Below, in pieces: positions 17,351 through 26,013 of a stretch of DNA of 64,000 nucleotides. The translations under genes and the position numbers were made by a program. How positions within the stretch are numbered: position 1 is the stretch's first letter; each line of letters starts with the position of its first letter. This DNA comes from Pyxidicoccus parkwaysis (GTDB taxonomy: Bacteria > Myxococcota > Myxococcia > Myxococcales > Myxococcaceae). The notes under the pieces were generated by a model that did no database searches, was not told where the DNA came from, and saw nothing but the letters and a program-made list of their open reading frames with translations. The DNA lies in the NCBI RefSeq assembly GCF_017301735.1, contig NZ_CP071090.1, positions 12,569,001 to 12,633,000 of the forward strand, in the 5' to 3' direction.

Positions 17351-17365
17351 TCAAGAAATTCTTGA
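17351..17365. promoter_or_regulatory. 15-bp palindrome in a divergent intergenic region
   Basis: TCAAGAA (17351-17357), one A, then TTCTTGA (17359-17365) form a perfect inverted repeat in an AT-richer patch 60 bp upstream of the lipoprotein start at 17425 and 133 bp upstream of the opposite gene. The symmetry and short spacer suggest a dimeric-repressor operator for one or both genes. Confidence 0.45.
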
Positions 17366-17424
17366 GGCTCGCACACGGCCCCGGCTAGACGCACGGCTCC
17401 CCTCATTCCCCCTGGAGAGACGTG

Positions 17425-18477
17425 ATGAAGACGCGAGTGTGGATGCTCCTGCTGCCCGCGCTGGTGGCGGCCGGCTGCGGCCCTGTCGATGGCGCGCAGG
17501 AGCCCGTCGTCGACGAATTGACGGGTCAGGTGCTGCTGGAGGCCACGACGAAGTACGACATGAACCGGCTGATGGAGGACGCGGACATCACCGGCGGCCA
17601 GTGGATTACCACCGCGCAGGTGCAGGCCTTCCTCCAGCAGAATGGCTCGTACCTGGCGACGTACAAGGACCCGGCCTGGAGCAACAAGACGGCCGCCGCG
17701 CTCATCGTCGAGCGCTCCAAGGCGTACACCATCAGCCCGCTCTACATGCTCGCGCGCATCCAGGGCGAGTCGAGCCTCGTGCAGAGCGGCACGTCCACCA
17801 ACCTCTCCAAGGCCACCGGCTGTGGCTGTCCGGACGGCAGCGGCTGCGACGCGCAATACGTGGGCTTCGGCAACCAGATTGAATGTTCGGCGAAGAAGAT
17901 GCGCGGCTACTTCACGGACCTGGACGCGGGGCGCACCACCATCGCCGGGTGGAAGGTGGGGCTGACGAAGAGCTCGTTGGACCCGTGCTCGGTGACGCCC
18001 GCCACCAAGGCCACCGCGGCGCTCTACACGTATACGCCGTGGGTGGGCGCGTACGCGCTCCAGTGTGGCCGCACCACCGTGGGTGGCTCGTCGCTGATGG
18101 CCGTCATCTACAACCGCTTCAAGACGGCCTACAACTGGGGCAGCGCGCCCGTCACGTGCTTCTCCGAGACGGCGGGCGCCGCGCTGCCGGTGGACGGCTG
18201 CGTGCAGAGCTCGTCGGACGCCATGTGGCGGCAGTGCCTGTCCACGGGCGACTTCACCGCGGGCAGCACCACGAAGCCCGCGACGTGCACCGTGTCCTAT
18301 CCGTGGTGCTCCTCCGCCACGCTGGGCCGCTCCGTGCCCGCGCGCACGTGCGTGCAGTCCTCCGGGGACTCGCAGTGGCACCAGTGCGGCGTGGAGGGCG
18401 CATGGCAGAGCGCGCCTGATGCGCCCACCTCCGGCTCGGGCCCCGTCGGCACCTGCTTCGCGCTGTACGCGCTGTAG
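17425..18477 (+). CDS. Lipoprotein with lysozyme-like motif and C-terminal Cys repeats
   Basis: This 350-residue lipoprotein has a signal peptide ending in lipobox VAAGC. The central domain contains SPLYMLARIQGESSLVQSG (about 110-128), where the Glu in IQGESS sits like the catalytic Glu of lytic-transglycosylase/lysozyme folds, plus several Cys and an NYRF-like end (MAVIYNRFKTAYNWG). After about residue 250 come two related Cys motifs, CVQSSSDAMWRQC and CVQSSGDSQWHQC, each followed by further Cys. Peptidoglycan cleavage is inferred from the motif only. ATG 17425 is preferred over GTG 17422, with GGAGAG upstream. The opposite gene at 15865 is also a secreted putative hydrolase. Confidence 0.6.
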   Translation: MKTRVWMLLLPALVAAGCGPVDGAQEPVVDELTGQVLLEATTKYDMNRLMEDADITGGQWITTAQVQAFLQQNGSYLATYKDPAWSNKTAAALIVERSKAYTISPLYMLARIQGESSLVQSGTSTNLSKATGCGCPDGSGCDAQYVGFGNQIECSAKKMRGYFTDLDAGRTTIAGWKVGLTKSSLDPCSVTPATKATAALYTYTPWVGAYALQCGRTTVGGSSLMAVIYNRFKTAYNWGSAPVTCFSETAGAALPVDGCVQSSSDAMWRQCLSTGDFTAGSTTKPATCTVSYPWCSSATLGRSVPARTCVQSSGDSQWHQCGVEGAWQSAPDAPTSGSGPVGTCFALYAL

Positions 18478-18510
18478 CGGGGCGCGCGTGCTCGGGCTCC
18501 TGGGGCCTCG

Positions 18511-21500
18511 TCAGTATTCCTTGCTCCAGATGAGGTCCAGGCCGCCCGAGCGCGCGTCGCCGTACTGGCCTTCCAGGCTCCACCTCGGGCCGAACTGGTA
18601 CTCGAAGCGCACCGCGTTGGCGTTCTCCCCCTGCTGGAGGTTGGCGCCGACGCGGCCGGTGTAGCCCACGTAGATTTTGTCCGTCACGTACGTGCCCACC
18701 TCCAGCTTGGTGCCGGCCAGGCCCGACTGGCCGGCCTCGATGGAGAGCACGTCCAGCGGCAGCTTCGCCGCCAGCGCCTTGCGCGCCTCATTGGCCACGA
18801 GCGAGCCCACCACGGAGGCGGCCTGCGCGCTGGCCGTCATGGACGCGCCGGAGCCACGCTCCAGCGTGCGGCGGCCGGTGGCGAGCAGCGTGTAGATTTC
18901 GGACTCCGGCAGCGGCGGGTCACTGGTGGGCTTGAGGGTGATGTCCTTGCCCTGGCCACGGATGGTGACGAAGACAGTCACCTTCGCGTTGTCGTTGCGG
19001 TGCTCGGCGGTGACGTTGATGTACGGCGCCGTCGGCGGGCCGGTGAAGCGCACCTGGCTGTCGCGCTGCACGTCGAAGCGGCGGCCCAGCACGTCCACGC
19101 GCCCGCGCAGCACGCGCACCTCGCCGAACATGCGCGCCTCCTCGCGGTACTCCACGCGGAAGTCCTCGGACAGCCCCAGCTCCACGTTGACGTCCGAGCC
19201 CTTCACCCAGATGTTGCGCGGCGCGTTCACGTTTATCCAATACGTGCGCAGCGGCGCCTCCTGCTCGGTGCCGGTGTCCTCCTCCTCTTCCCCCGCCTTC
19301 TCCAGCGCGCGCGCCAGGTCGTTCGTCTGGGCCACGCCACTGCCGCCCACCGATGGCAGGCGTCTGCCGCCGGGAGGCGTGGCGTCCGGGATGTTCTTCT
19401 CCTGGTCCTTCTCTTCCGTGCTGGAGGCGACCTGCTGCTGCTGTGCCTTGCGCTTCTTGCGCTCCACCGGCACGCCGTTGCGCACGAGGACGATGTCCCC
19501 GGGCCGCTCCAGCGGCTGCAAGTCCTTGCGCTTCAGCTCCGGCAGGACGACGGTGGCCTCGGGGATGGAGACGTTGCGCAGGTTGACGAGCTTCTCGGAC
19601 AGCGTGCCCTCAATCTTTCCGCGCAGGCTCACCACTGCCATGAGCTGGTCGTCGTAGACGATGGGGAAGTCCTGCGTGACGAGCGGGTTCTCGTTGCCCG
19701 GCGGGCTGGACAGCTCGAACTCGCCCGCGCGCGTGCGCACCGCCGTCAGCGGTGCCTCCAGCCGCAGCGAGCCATTGCCGGCCTTCGCCGACAGCGTGCG
19801 CAGGGCGATGGACTGCTGGCTGGCCTCGAGGGCGAGCTGGATGTCGCGGTACTCGCCCAGGCCCATCAGCCCGAGCACGCCGTCCTTCCACGCCAGGGTG
19901 CCCTGGAAGGTGGGCGCGCCCACGGTGCCGGCGACGCTGGCGTCCGCCTGCACGAGGCCGCCCAGCTTGCGCACCATCTCCGTGGCGCCGGAGAGGAAGG
20001 CCGGGTCGAAGTTGCGCGCCTTGAGCGACACCTCCAGCGGCGCGCGCGTGTACTGCAGGCCCTTCTCGAAGGCGGGCAGCGACACGTCCAAATCCATGCC
20101 GCCCGTCACCAGCAGCGTGCCGCCCGTCGGCGCGGTGAGCATGGCGTCGAAGGCGGAGTGGATGCCCTTGTACGCGTAGTGCAGCCGGGCCTGTCCCAGC
20201 CCCAGCGAGCCCACGCCCAGCTTCTGCACGCCCGCGGTGAGGTCCACCTCCGGCGTGTCCAGCGTGCCGCGCGCGGCCACCTCCACCGCGAGCACGCCCT
20301 GAACCTGCTGCGAGCTGGTGCCCGGCGCGGCCGGAGTGCTCGCCCGCGCCCGCGCGATTCCCGGCAGCTCCTGGATGGACACCGGCATCAGCCGGCCGCG
20401 GATGCGGAAGGGGATGCGGCCATACACCTCGCGGTCCTGCAGCGCGCCCAGCGGCGCGAGCAGCGTGGCGTCGAGCTGCGCCAGCGGCCCCTCCTCGCGC
20501 TGCACCGAGAGTGCCACCTTCACGTCCTGCTCGCCGCCCGTCACGGTGAGCTGGCCCGTCTGCGGAGGAACGCCGTTGGCGGTGGCGCCGGCCACCTGCA
20601 CCGCCAGCTTCCCCTGCGGCACCAGCACCGAGCCCGAGAGGTCCAACTGCGCGGACACCGCGCCACCCGGCTTGTCCACGCCGGGCATGCCCTCGAGCAC
20701 CGTGAGGGGCAGCTCCTGCACGCGCGCCTCCAACTGCAGCGCCGTGGCCAGGGCCTCGTCGGGCGTGGGCGGCTTCGCAATCAGCCCGCCCAGCGTGTAG
20801 GGCGTGTGCAGCGCGACGTACGCCTGCTTCGCGAGCCCCTGCAGCTCCAGGCGCGCGTCCAGCGTGCCGTCATTCGCGTCGGACGCGGCGCGCAGCTCGA
20901 AGCCCACCGGCGTCTTCAGCGAGAAGCCCGGCGGCGGCACCTGGTAGCGCACGTCACGGCCGCGCAGGAGGAAGTCCAGCTTCGGCTCTCGCGCGGGGCC
21001 CACCACCGCCAGCGTGCCGGAGAGGTGGCCGCTGGGGCCCGCCGGCTGCTTCGCCAGCTTCATCACCCCGGCGACGTCCAAATCCTCCAGGTTCACCTTG
21101 AGGGACATCAGGTCGCGGCGGCGCTTCAGCACGCCCTGCACCGGCACGTCGAAGTCCGCGGCGAGCCGCGCCACGGGCAGGCTCGCGGACAGCTTCCCGG
21201 TGGCGCGGTCCTTCACGTAGCGCGCCTCCACCGACGCCTGGAGTCCCTCGTAGCCCTGCGCGCGTCCGTCCTCCCAGCGGAGGTTCGCCTCCGCGTCCGG
21301 GCGAGGCAGCCGGCCTTTCGCCGACACGAAGCCCGTCACCGTGCCGCCCAGGCCGAGCGACTCGGGGACGAAGGCGTGCGGCAGCTTCGTCAAATCGAAC
21401 GCGTCCAGCTCCACGCGCGCCGTCACCTGCTGGCCTTCCTTCGCGCCGAGCAGCGACAGCTTCTGCGAGCCGGAGGTGAGCAGCAGCGCGGGCGCCACCT

Positions 21501-23289
21501 CCACCCGGCCTCCACCGAAGCCCACGTGCGTGGGGCGCTGGAGCTTCCACGTCGCCTCCGGCCAGGACAGCGTCAGCGCGTCCACCGCCAGGCCCTCGCC
21601 GTCCTCGTCCACGACGCCCCCGAGGACGAGGCCGAGCTGCGCGTCTCCCTGCACGCGCACCGTGGCATCCAGCTTCCGCTCACGCGTGGCGACGGTGACG
21701 GCCAGGTCCTTGAAGGTGCGCGTGCCCGAGCGCAGCTCGGACACCACCAGCGAGGCATCCGTGTCCAGCGGCCGGGTGACGTTTGGCAGCTCCACCTTCG
21801 CGGTGAGGTCCTTCAGCGCCAGGTCCGGGCCATACGCGAACGAGGCGAAGCTGCCATGCGCCTCCACGCCCGGCGCGCGCAGCGGGCCCTCCACGACGAA
21901 GTCCAGCGTGCCACTGCCGGACATGGGCCCCACCGTGCCCGGCAGCAGCTTCGTCAGCGCCCGCGACAGCAGCGCGAGGTTGCCCGCGGTGAGGCCGCCG
22001 TCCACGTGCATCCGCTCCTGCGTGCCCTGGCCCTTCGCGCGCAGCGACGCGCCCGGCACCAGCACCAGCAGCCGCGACAGCACGTAGTGGCCATCCTTCG
22101 CGGTGGCCTCCAGCTCCACCGGGCCCAGCGGCTGGCCCTGGTACTCGGACGGGGAGACGGTGAGGTCCACCGCGCCGTCCAGCGTTTCCAGGCTGGTGCC
22201 GCCGCCCTTCGCGTCGAGGTCCGCGTGCAGGTTCGTCTTCGGCCCCTCCGCCACGAGCTGTGACAGGTCCACGTCTCGCGCCTTCGCGGTGAGGCCGCTC
22301 GTGCGCAAATGCTCCAGGTCCAGGTCGCCCTTCACGGCCAGCGTCGCGTCCGCCGCCTTCGCTTGCGCGTCCACGTTGACCAGGTCCCCGTCCATGGCCG
22401 CCGTGCCCTCCAGCGACACGGGCACCCGCAACGGGTACGTGGGCACGAAGCCCTTCAACAACGTCGGCGGCGCGGAGAGACGGCGCACCGTCACCTGCGC
22501 CTTCAGCTTACCCTCGGGCTGACCGGGAGGCGTTTCCGGCGGCAGCTTCACATCGCCGCTCGCGTCCAGCACCAGCCCCGCGGCCTCCAGGCCCACGTCC
22601 GTCTTCAGCGCGCCCTCTTCTCCGCCGCCCTTCAGCTTCAGGCGCACCGGCCCGGACACGGGGAGCGTGAGCCCGCCGGTGGCCTCCAGGTCGGCGCTCA
22701 TGCCCTGCGTCGCAGCCGCGTAGCTGGCGGAGCCCTTCGCGTCGAAGTCCTCCAGCCGCACGTGGCGCTCGGGGCCGTCCTCCACCTCCTGCCGGAAGTC
22801 GACGTAGCCGTCCTCCAGCACCAGGTCGCGCAGGTCCAACCGCAGCGTGCCCCGGCCCTGCGAGGGCTCCTGGGGCTTGGGCGTGCGCGGCTCCAGCGCG
22901 CGGGAGAGGTTGAGGCCGCGCTCGTCCTGCGCGAGGTACAGGCGCGGGCGCTCCAGCTTCGCGGAGGTGAGGTCCACGTGCTGCTGCGCCAGCGAGCCCA
23001 GGCGCACGCGCGCCTCCACCCGGGCGACCTCCGCCACCAGCTCGCCCTCCGGGTCATACAGCTTCAGGTCGGTGAGGACGGCGCCGCCCAGCCACAAGTC
23101 GAGACCGCCCACCTCCAGGCGTCCGGAGAACTGCTCGTTCGCCAGGGCCACGCCCTTGCGGACGAGCCACGCTTCGCCGCTGGGGCCGGTGAGGTAGAGG
23201 AGCGCGCCCGCCACGGCCAGCACGACGAGGGCCACGAGGCCGGCGAGCCCCCAGAGCAGCCTCCGTCCCCAGCGCTTCCGGTCGCTCAA
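18511..23289 (-). CDS. tamB: TamB-like translocation and assembly protein (DUF490)
   Basis: This 1592-residue protein has an N-terminal inner-membrane helix (about 12-35), a long run of beta-rich AsmA/TamB-type repeats, and the C-terminal TamB domain, including RTYWINVNAPRNIWVKGSD and SLGLSEDFRVEYRE-like segments about 290-230 residues before the end. TamB spans the periplasm and works with an Omp85 partner in lipid transport and outer-membrane assembly. The start is taken as TTG 23289, which overlaps the stop of the upstream Omp85 gene by four bases (TTGA). An in-frame TTG at 23322 is less likely and no ATG or GTG fits. Length and position after the Omp85 gene match tamA-tamB operons. Confidence 0.9.
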   Translation of the reverse strand: MSDRKRWGRRLLWGLAGLVALVVLAVAGALLYLTGPSGEAWLVRKGVALANEQFSGRLEVGGLDLWLGGAVLTDLKLYDPEGELVAEVARVEARVRLGSLAQQHVDLTSAKLERPRLYLAQDERGLNLSRALEPRTPKPQEPSQGRGTLRLDLRDLVLEDGYVDFRQEVEDGPERHVRLEDFDAKGSASYAAATQGMSADLEATGGLTLPVSGPVRLKLKGGGEEGALKTDVGLEAAGLVLDASGDVKLPPETPPGQPEGKLKAQVTVRRLSAPPTLLKGFVPTYPLRVPVSLEGTAAMDGDLVNVDAQAKAADATLAVKGDLDLEHLRTSGLTAKARDVDLSQLVAEGPKTNLHADLDAKGGGTSLETLDGAVDLTVSPSEYQGQPLGPVELEATAKDGHYVLSRLLVLVPGASLRAKGQGTQERMHVDGGLTAGNLALLSRALTKLLPGTVGPMSGSGTLDFVVEGPLRAPGVEAHGSFASFAYGPDLALKDLTAKVELPNVTRPLDTDASLVVSELRSGTRTFKDLAVTVATRERKLDATVRVQGDAQLGLVLGGVVDEDGEGLAVDALTLSWPEATWKLQRPTHVGFGGGRVEVAPALLLTSGSQKLSLLGAKEGQQVTARVELDAFDLTKLPHAFVPESLGLGGTVTGFVSAKGRLPRPDAEANLRWEDGRAQGYEGLQASVEARYVKDRATGKLSASLPVARLAADFDVPVQGVLKRRRDLMSLKVNLEDLDVAGVMKLAKQPAGPSGHLSGTLAVVGPAREPKLDFLLRGRDVRYQVPPPGFSLKTPVGFELRAASDANDGTLDARLELQGLAKQAYVALHTPYTLGGLIAKPPTPDEALATALQLEARVQELPLTVLEGMPGVDKPGGAVSAQLDLSGSVLVPQGKLAVQVAGATANGVPPQTGQLTVTGGEQDVKVALSVQREEGPLAQLDATLLAPLGALQDREVYGRIPFRIRGRLMPVSIQELPGIARARASTPAAPGTSSQQVQGVLAVEVAARGTLDTPEVDLTAGVQKLGVGSLGLGQARLHYAYKGIHSAFDAMLTAPTGGTLLVTGGMDLDVSLPAFEKGLQYTRAPLEVSLKARNFDPAFLSGATEMVRKLGGLVQADASVAGTVGAPTFQGTLAWKDGVLGLMGLGEYRDIQLALEASQQSIALRTLSAKAGNGSLRLEAPLTAVRTRAGEFELSSPPGNENPLVTQDFPIVYDDQLMAVVSLRGKIEGTLSEKLVNLRNVSIPEATVVLPELKRKDLQPLERPGDIVLVRNGVPVERKKRKAQQQQVASSTEEKDQEKNIPDATPPGGRRLPSVGGSGVAQTNDLARALEKAGEEEEDTGTEQEAPLRTYWINVNAPRNIWVKGSDVNVELGLSEDFRVEYREEARMFGEVRVLRGRVDVLGRRFDVQRDSQVRFTGPPTAPYINVTAEHRNDNAKVTVFVTIRGQGKDITLKPTSDPPLPESEIYTLLATGRRTLERGSGASMTASAQAASVVGSLVANEARKALAAKLPLDVLSIEAGQSGLAGTKLEVGTYVTDKIYVGYTGRVGANLQQGENANAVRFEYQFGPRWSLEGQYGDARSGGLDLIWSKEY

Positions 23290-25430
23290 AACGCCTCTCC
23301 AATCGACAGGTGCAGCGCGCAAAGCCCTTCAGGCGAACCCGCGTAGGTGGCTCCCCGAGCGATGGGGCCGTTCGTCTTCCATTTACTGCCGATGCCGAAG
23401 CAGCCGCCGGATTCGGGATAGATGTACCCCGGGGTGGTGACGGGCAATCCCCGGCCGATGTTCAACCGCCGCGCGATGTCCAACCGGATGGGGCCCACCA
23501 CCGTGAGATAGCGCATTCCCAAGCCCACCGCGTGGTAGTGGTCGGGACCGAACAGCCGGGGGCTGAGCTTCGAGCTGAAGTCGTAGATGCCCACCAGGCC
23601 CGAGTCCCAGAAGGCGGCCGCCATCAGGCTCTGGCTGAACTGGTAGCGCAGCTCCACGGCGCTCTCGAACATGCTGTTGCCGCCCACCGGCACCGTGTCC
23701 CACTGCTGGTTCTGCGTCACCACGGGGACCACCGTGCCGTCGGGGCCTGGCTCGTTGGCCGTCGTGGGCAGCGCGACCAGGGGGGACAGGCGCTGGCCGT
23801 TGAAGCCGCGCATGGCCGTGGCGCCGCCGGAGAAGAAGCGCGTGACGATGGAGCTCTGCCCCCCGCCGGCCGGGTTGAGCGTGCCCAGCCGCACCTTCAC
23901 CGCGAGCACCGCGCGCTTGTCCTCGTCCAGCGCCTGGTAGAAGCGCAGGTCCGGCAGCAGGCGCACGTAGGTGAAGTCGCCGAAGAAGAAGGGGGAGCCG
24001 CCCTTCTGCACGGACATCGCGAGGTAGTAGCCGTCGCGGGGCTCAATCGGGTCGTCCCGGCGGTCCCACGCGACGGCCACCTCCAGGTAGCTCAGCGCGA
24101 TGTTGCACTGGGTGACGTTGTTGGCGCAGCCCAGGACGATGGGCGGCACGCGCTCGTCCGCGCTCACCCGCCCCGTCAGCCGGTACACCTCGAGGTTGTA
24201 CGAGGGGAAGATGGACAGGCTGCGGTGCGGCTGCCAGATGACGCCCGCCTGGAGCTTCCCGCCCCAGAAGTCGTACGCCTGCTCCAGGCCGCGCTCCAGG
24301 GTGAGCGACGTCTGCAGCCGCAAGTCCCGGAAGAGGAAGCGCGGCTGCTCGAACTCGGTGGTGATTTCCCCGACGGGGCCGGCCTTGCTCCGGTTGAAGA
24401 CGCTGGGGATGAAGGCGTAGCCCAGCCGGCCGCGCACGGTGAAGCGGCGCAGGCCGCCCCGGAAGTTGCGGTGCGTCCACTCGCCCAGCACGCGCACCTC
24501 CTGGCGCGCGGCGTCCACGCCCAGACCTCCGCCCAGCCTCACCGAGCGGAAGGGCGATTCGCGCACGTCCACCACGACGGGCACCGTGCCGGACTCGCGG
24601 TCCGGCGCGCCGCGGTTCACCTTCACCGCGCCGAACACGCCCATGCGGAACACGCGCGCCTGCGCCTCGGCCAGCGCCGTCTCGCTGTACCAGTCCCCCT
24701 TCTTCAGGCTGCCCTGCACCTGCTCGATGATGCGGCGCGGGGGCACCTGGGGGTTGGCGTCCGTGGCGACGAAGGTGTTGCCGAAGCGGTAGCGTGGGCC
24801 CGGCGTGATTCGCAGGTCCACCGTGGCCTGCTTCGTCTCCAAGTCCACCCGCACCTCGCCGCCGGCCTCCGCCTCCGCGTAGCCCAACTCCCGCAGCCGG
24901 CCCTGCACCTGGGCCTTCGTCTCCTCCCAGGTGTCCTCCCGGAAGATGTCCCCCTTCTTCATGGGGAGGTCCGCCATCACCCGCTCGCTGTGCGCCTTGC
25001 GGAACTCCTGGGGCAGGGCGTCCAGGCCCGTCACCTCGATGTCGCCGATGCGGGTGGGCTCTCCCTCCTTCACCTTCACTTCGATGGAGACCGCATTGGC
25101 CCCCTGCGGCTTCACCTCGCTGGAGAGGACCTCCGCGTCGTAGAAGCCCTGGGCCTGGTAGAAGCGCTGGATGCGGCGCAGGTCCGCCTGCCAGGCGTTG
25201 GGGTCGAAGTAGTGCGGGCCGCCGAAGGGCCAGAAGCCCCACCAGGGCGTCGCCGAGGTGAGGATGCGGTCCTTGATGTCACCCTCGCTGACCTGGTGGG
25301 TCCCCTCGATGTTGAGGTGATTGAGCTTGGGACCCGGCGGACGCTCCTGTGTCGTGGCGCACGCAGTGGCCAGCAGCAGCAGGGCGGCGATGGTGGCGAG
25401 GCGGAGTGTTCGGAGTTGGTCGGCGGCCAC
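23286..25430 (-). CDS. tamA: Omp85-family outer-membrane assembly protein (TamA/BamA-like)
   Basis: This 714-residue protein has a signal peptide ending in LLATAC, so it may be lipidated, which is unusual for an Omp85. Several POTRA-type segments follow (about 38-330; for example NHLNIEGTHQVSEGDIKDRI and RIGDIEVTGLDALPQEF). A C-terminal surface-antigen barrel (about 345-714) follows, with RFFSGGATAMRGF near 560 as the typical Omp85 xRG(F/Y) motif. It is the first gene of the tamA-tamB pair and overlaps tamB by four bases. The GTG start at 25430 keeps the signal peptide. Omp85 function in outer-membrane protein or lipid assembly is established for the family; the tamA label rests on the tamB neighbour. 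Confidence 0.9.
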   Translation of the reverse strand: MAADQLRTLRLATIAALLLLATACATTQERPPGPKLNHLNIEGTHQVSEGDIKDRILTSATPWWGFWPFGGPHYFDPNAWQADLRRIQRFYQAQGFYDAEVLSSEVKPQGANAVSIEVKVKEGEPTRIGDIEVTGLDALPQEFRKAHSERVMADLPMKKGDIFREDTWEETKAQVQGRLRELGYAEAEAGGEVRVDLETKQATVDLRITPGPRYRFGNTFVATDANPQVPPRRIIEQVQGSLKKGDWYSETALAEAQARVFRMGVFGAVKVNRGAPDRESGTVPVVVDVRESPFRSVRLGGGLGVDAARQEVRVLGEWTHRNFRGGLRRFTVRGRLGYAFIPSVFNRSKAGPVGEITTEFEQPRFLFRDLRLQTSLTLERGLEQAYDFWGGKLQAGVIWQPHRSLSIFPSYNLEVYRLTGRVSADERVPPIVLGCANNVTQCNIALSYLEVAVAWDRRDDPIEPRDGYYLAMSVQKGGSPFFFGDFTYVRLLPDLRFYQALDEDKRAVLAVKVRLGTLNPAGGGQSSIVTRFFSGGATAMRGFNGQRLSPLVALPTTANEPGPDGTVVPVVTQNQQWDTVPVGGNSMFESAVELRYQFSQSLMAAAFWDSGLVGIYDFSSKLSPRLFGPDHYHAVGLGMRYLTVVGPIRLDIARRLNIGRGLPVTTPGYIYPESGGCFGIGSKWKTNGPIARGATYAGSPEGLCALHLSIGEAF

Positions 25431-25625
25431 GGGGCGGTTCTAGCCGGAAGGTTCGCCGCTGACTCGCCTCTTGCCAGGGGAATTTCGCCCCACTGTCGCA
25501 TTCCGAGACCTGCCCCGAGTCAACAGTGTCCGCTGCCTCGCGCGGAGTACCCGCCGTAATGCACGGACACGTGCAAGCCGGGCCGAGGTGCGCAAGATTG
25601 GCCCCCTATGGCCCTATCCTGGCGA

Positions 25626-25916
25626 ATGCGAGTGGTGGCGTTCTCCACGCTGGCGATGTTCGGCTCCGCGTGCGGCGTGGACGAAGACGAAGTCGTGAAG
25701 CTGAAGGAGGGTGAGAGCCTGGCGGACGCGCAGTACTGCGGCTCGTTCGGCTGCGAGGACCCGTATCAGCTCTGCGCCGAGCTCTTCCTCGAGTTCGGCC
25801 GCTCGCCGCCCATCTGCGTCTCCGACAACGTCTGCGAGCGCCTGGAGTGCGCCAAGGCCGGCCGCCGGTGCGCCGTGTTCGACGGCTTCCCCGGCCAGGT
25901 GAAGTGCATCGAGTGA
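25626..25916 (+). CDS. Small Cys-rich lipoprotein
   Basis: This 96-residue lipoprotein has a signal peptide ending in FGSACG. The short mature domain holds nine Cys in all, with CGSFGC, CERLEC and RRCAVF among the motifs, so it is likely a compact disulfide-bonded fold. Starts at 25626 or 25608 are both possible; 25626 gives the better signal peptide. It is monocistronic, divergent from the Omp85 gene and convergent with malQ. The 195-bp upstream gap showed no clear operator. Function is unknown. Confidence 0.6.
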   Translation: MRVVAFSTLAMFGSACGVDEDEVVKLKEGESLADAQYCGSFGCEDPYQLCAELFLEFGRSPPICVSDNVCERLECAKAGRRCAVFDGFPGQVKCIE

Positions 25917-26013
25917 AGCGGCCCCCGCCCCGCGGCGGAAGGCCCCTTCACTCCAGCATCCTTCCGGCGGAAGACCTCCCGAGGGAGGCCCTCCGGGGGA
26001 AGGGCCTGTCCCT

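Noticed and set aside
15865-18381. 838-codon minus-strand frame read as one protein
   Set aside because: Only the part to 17217 has a lipoprotein signal and folded-domain motifs. The upstream part overlaps the plus-strand lipoprotein gene at 17425 and is Arg-rich shadow.
19000-22263. 1087-codon plus-strand frame opposite tamB
   Set aside because: Composition is Arg/His/Gln-rich with no domain, while the minus strand encodes a clear TamB.
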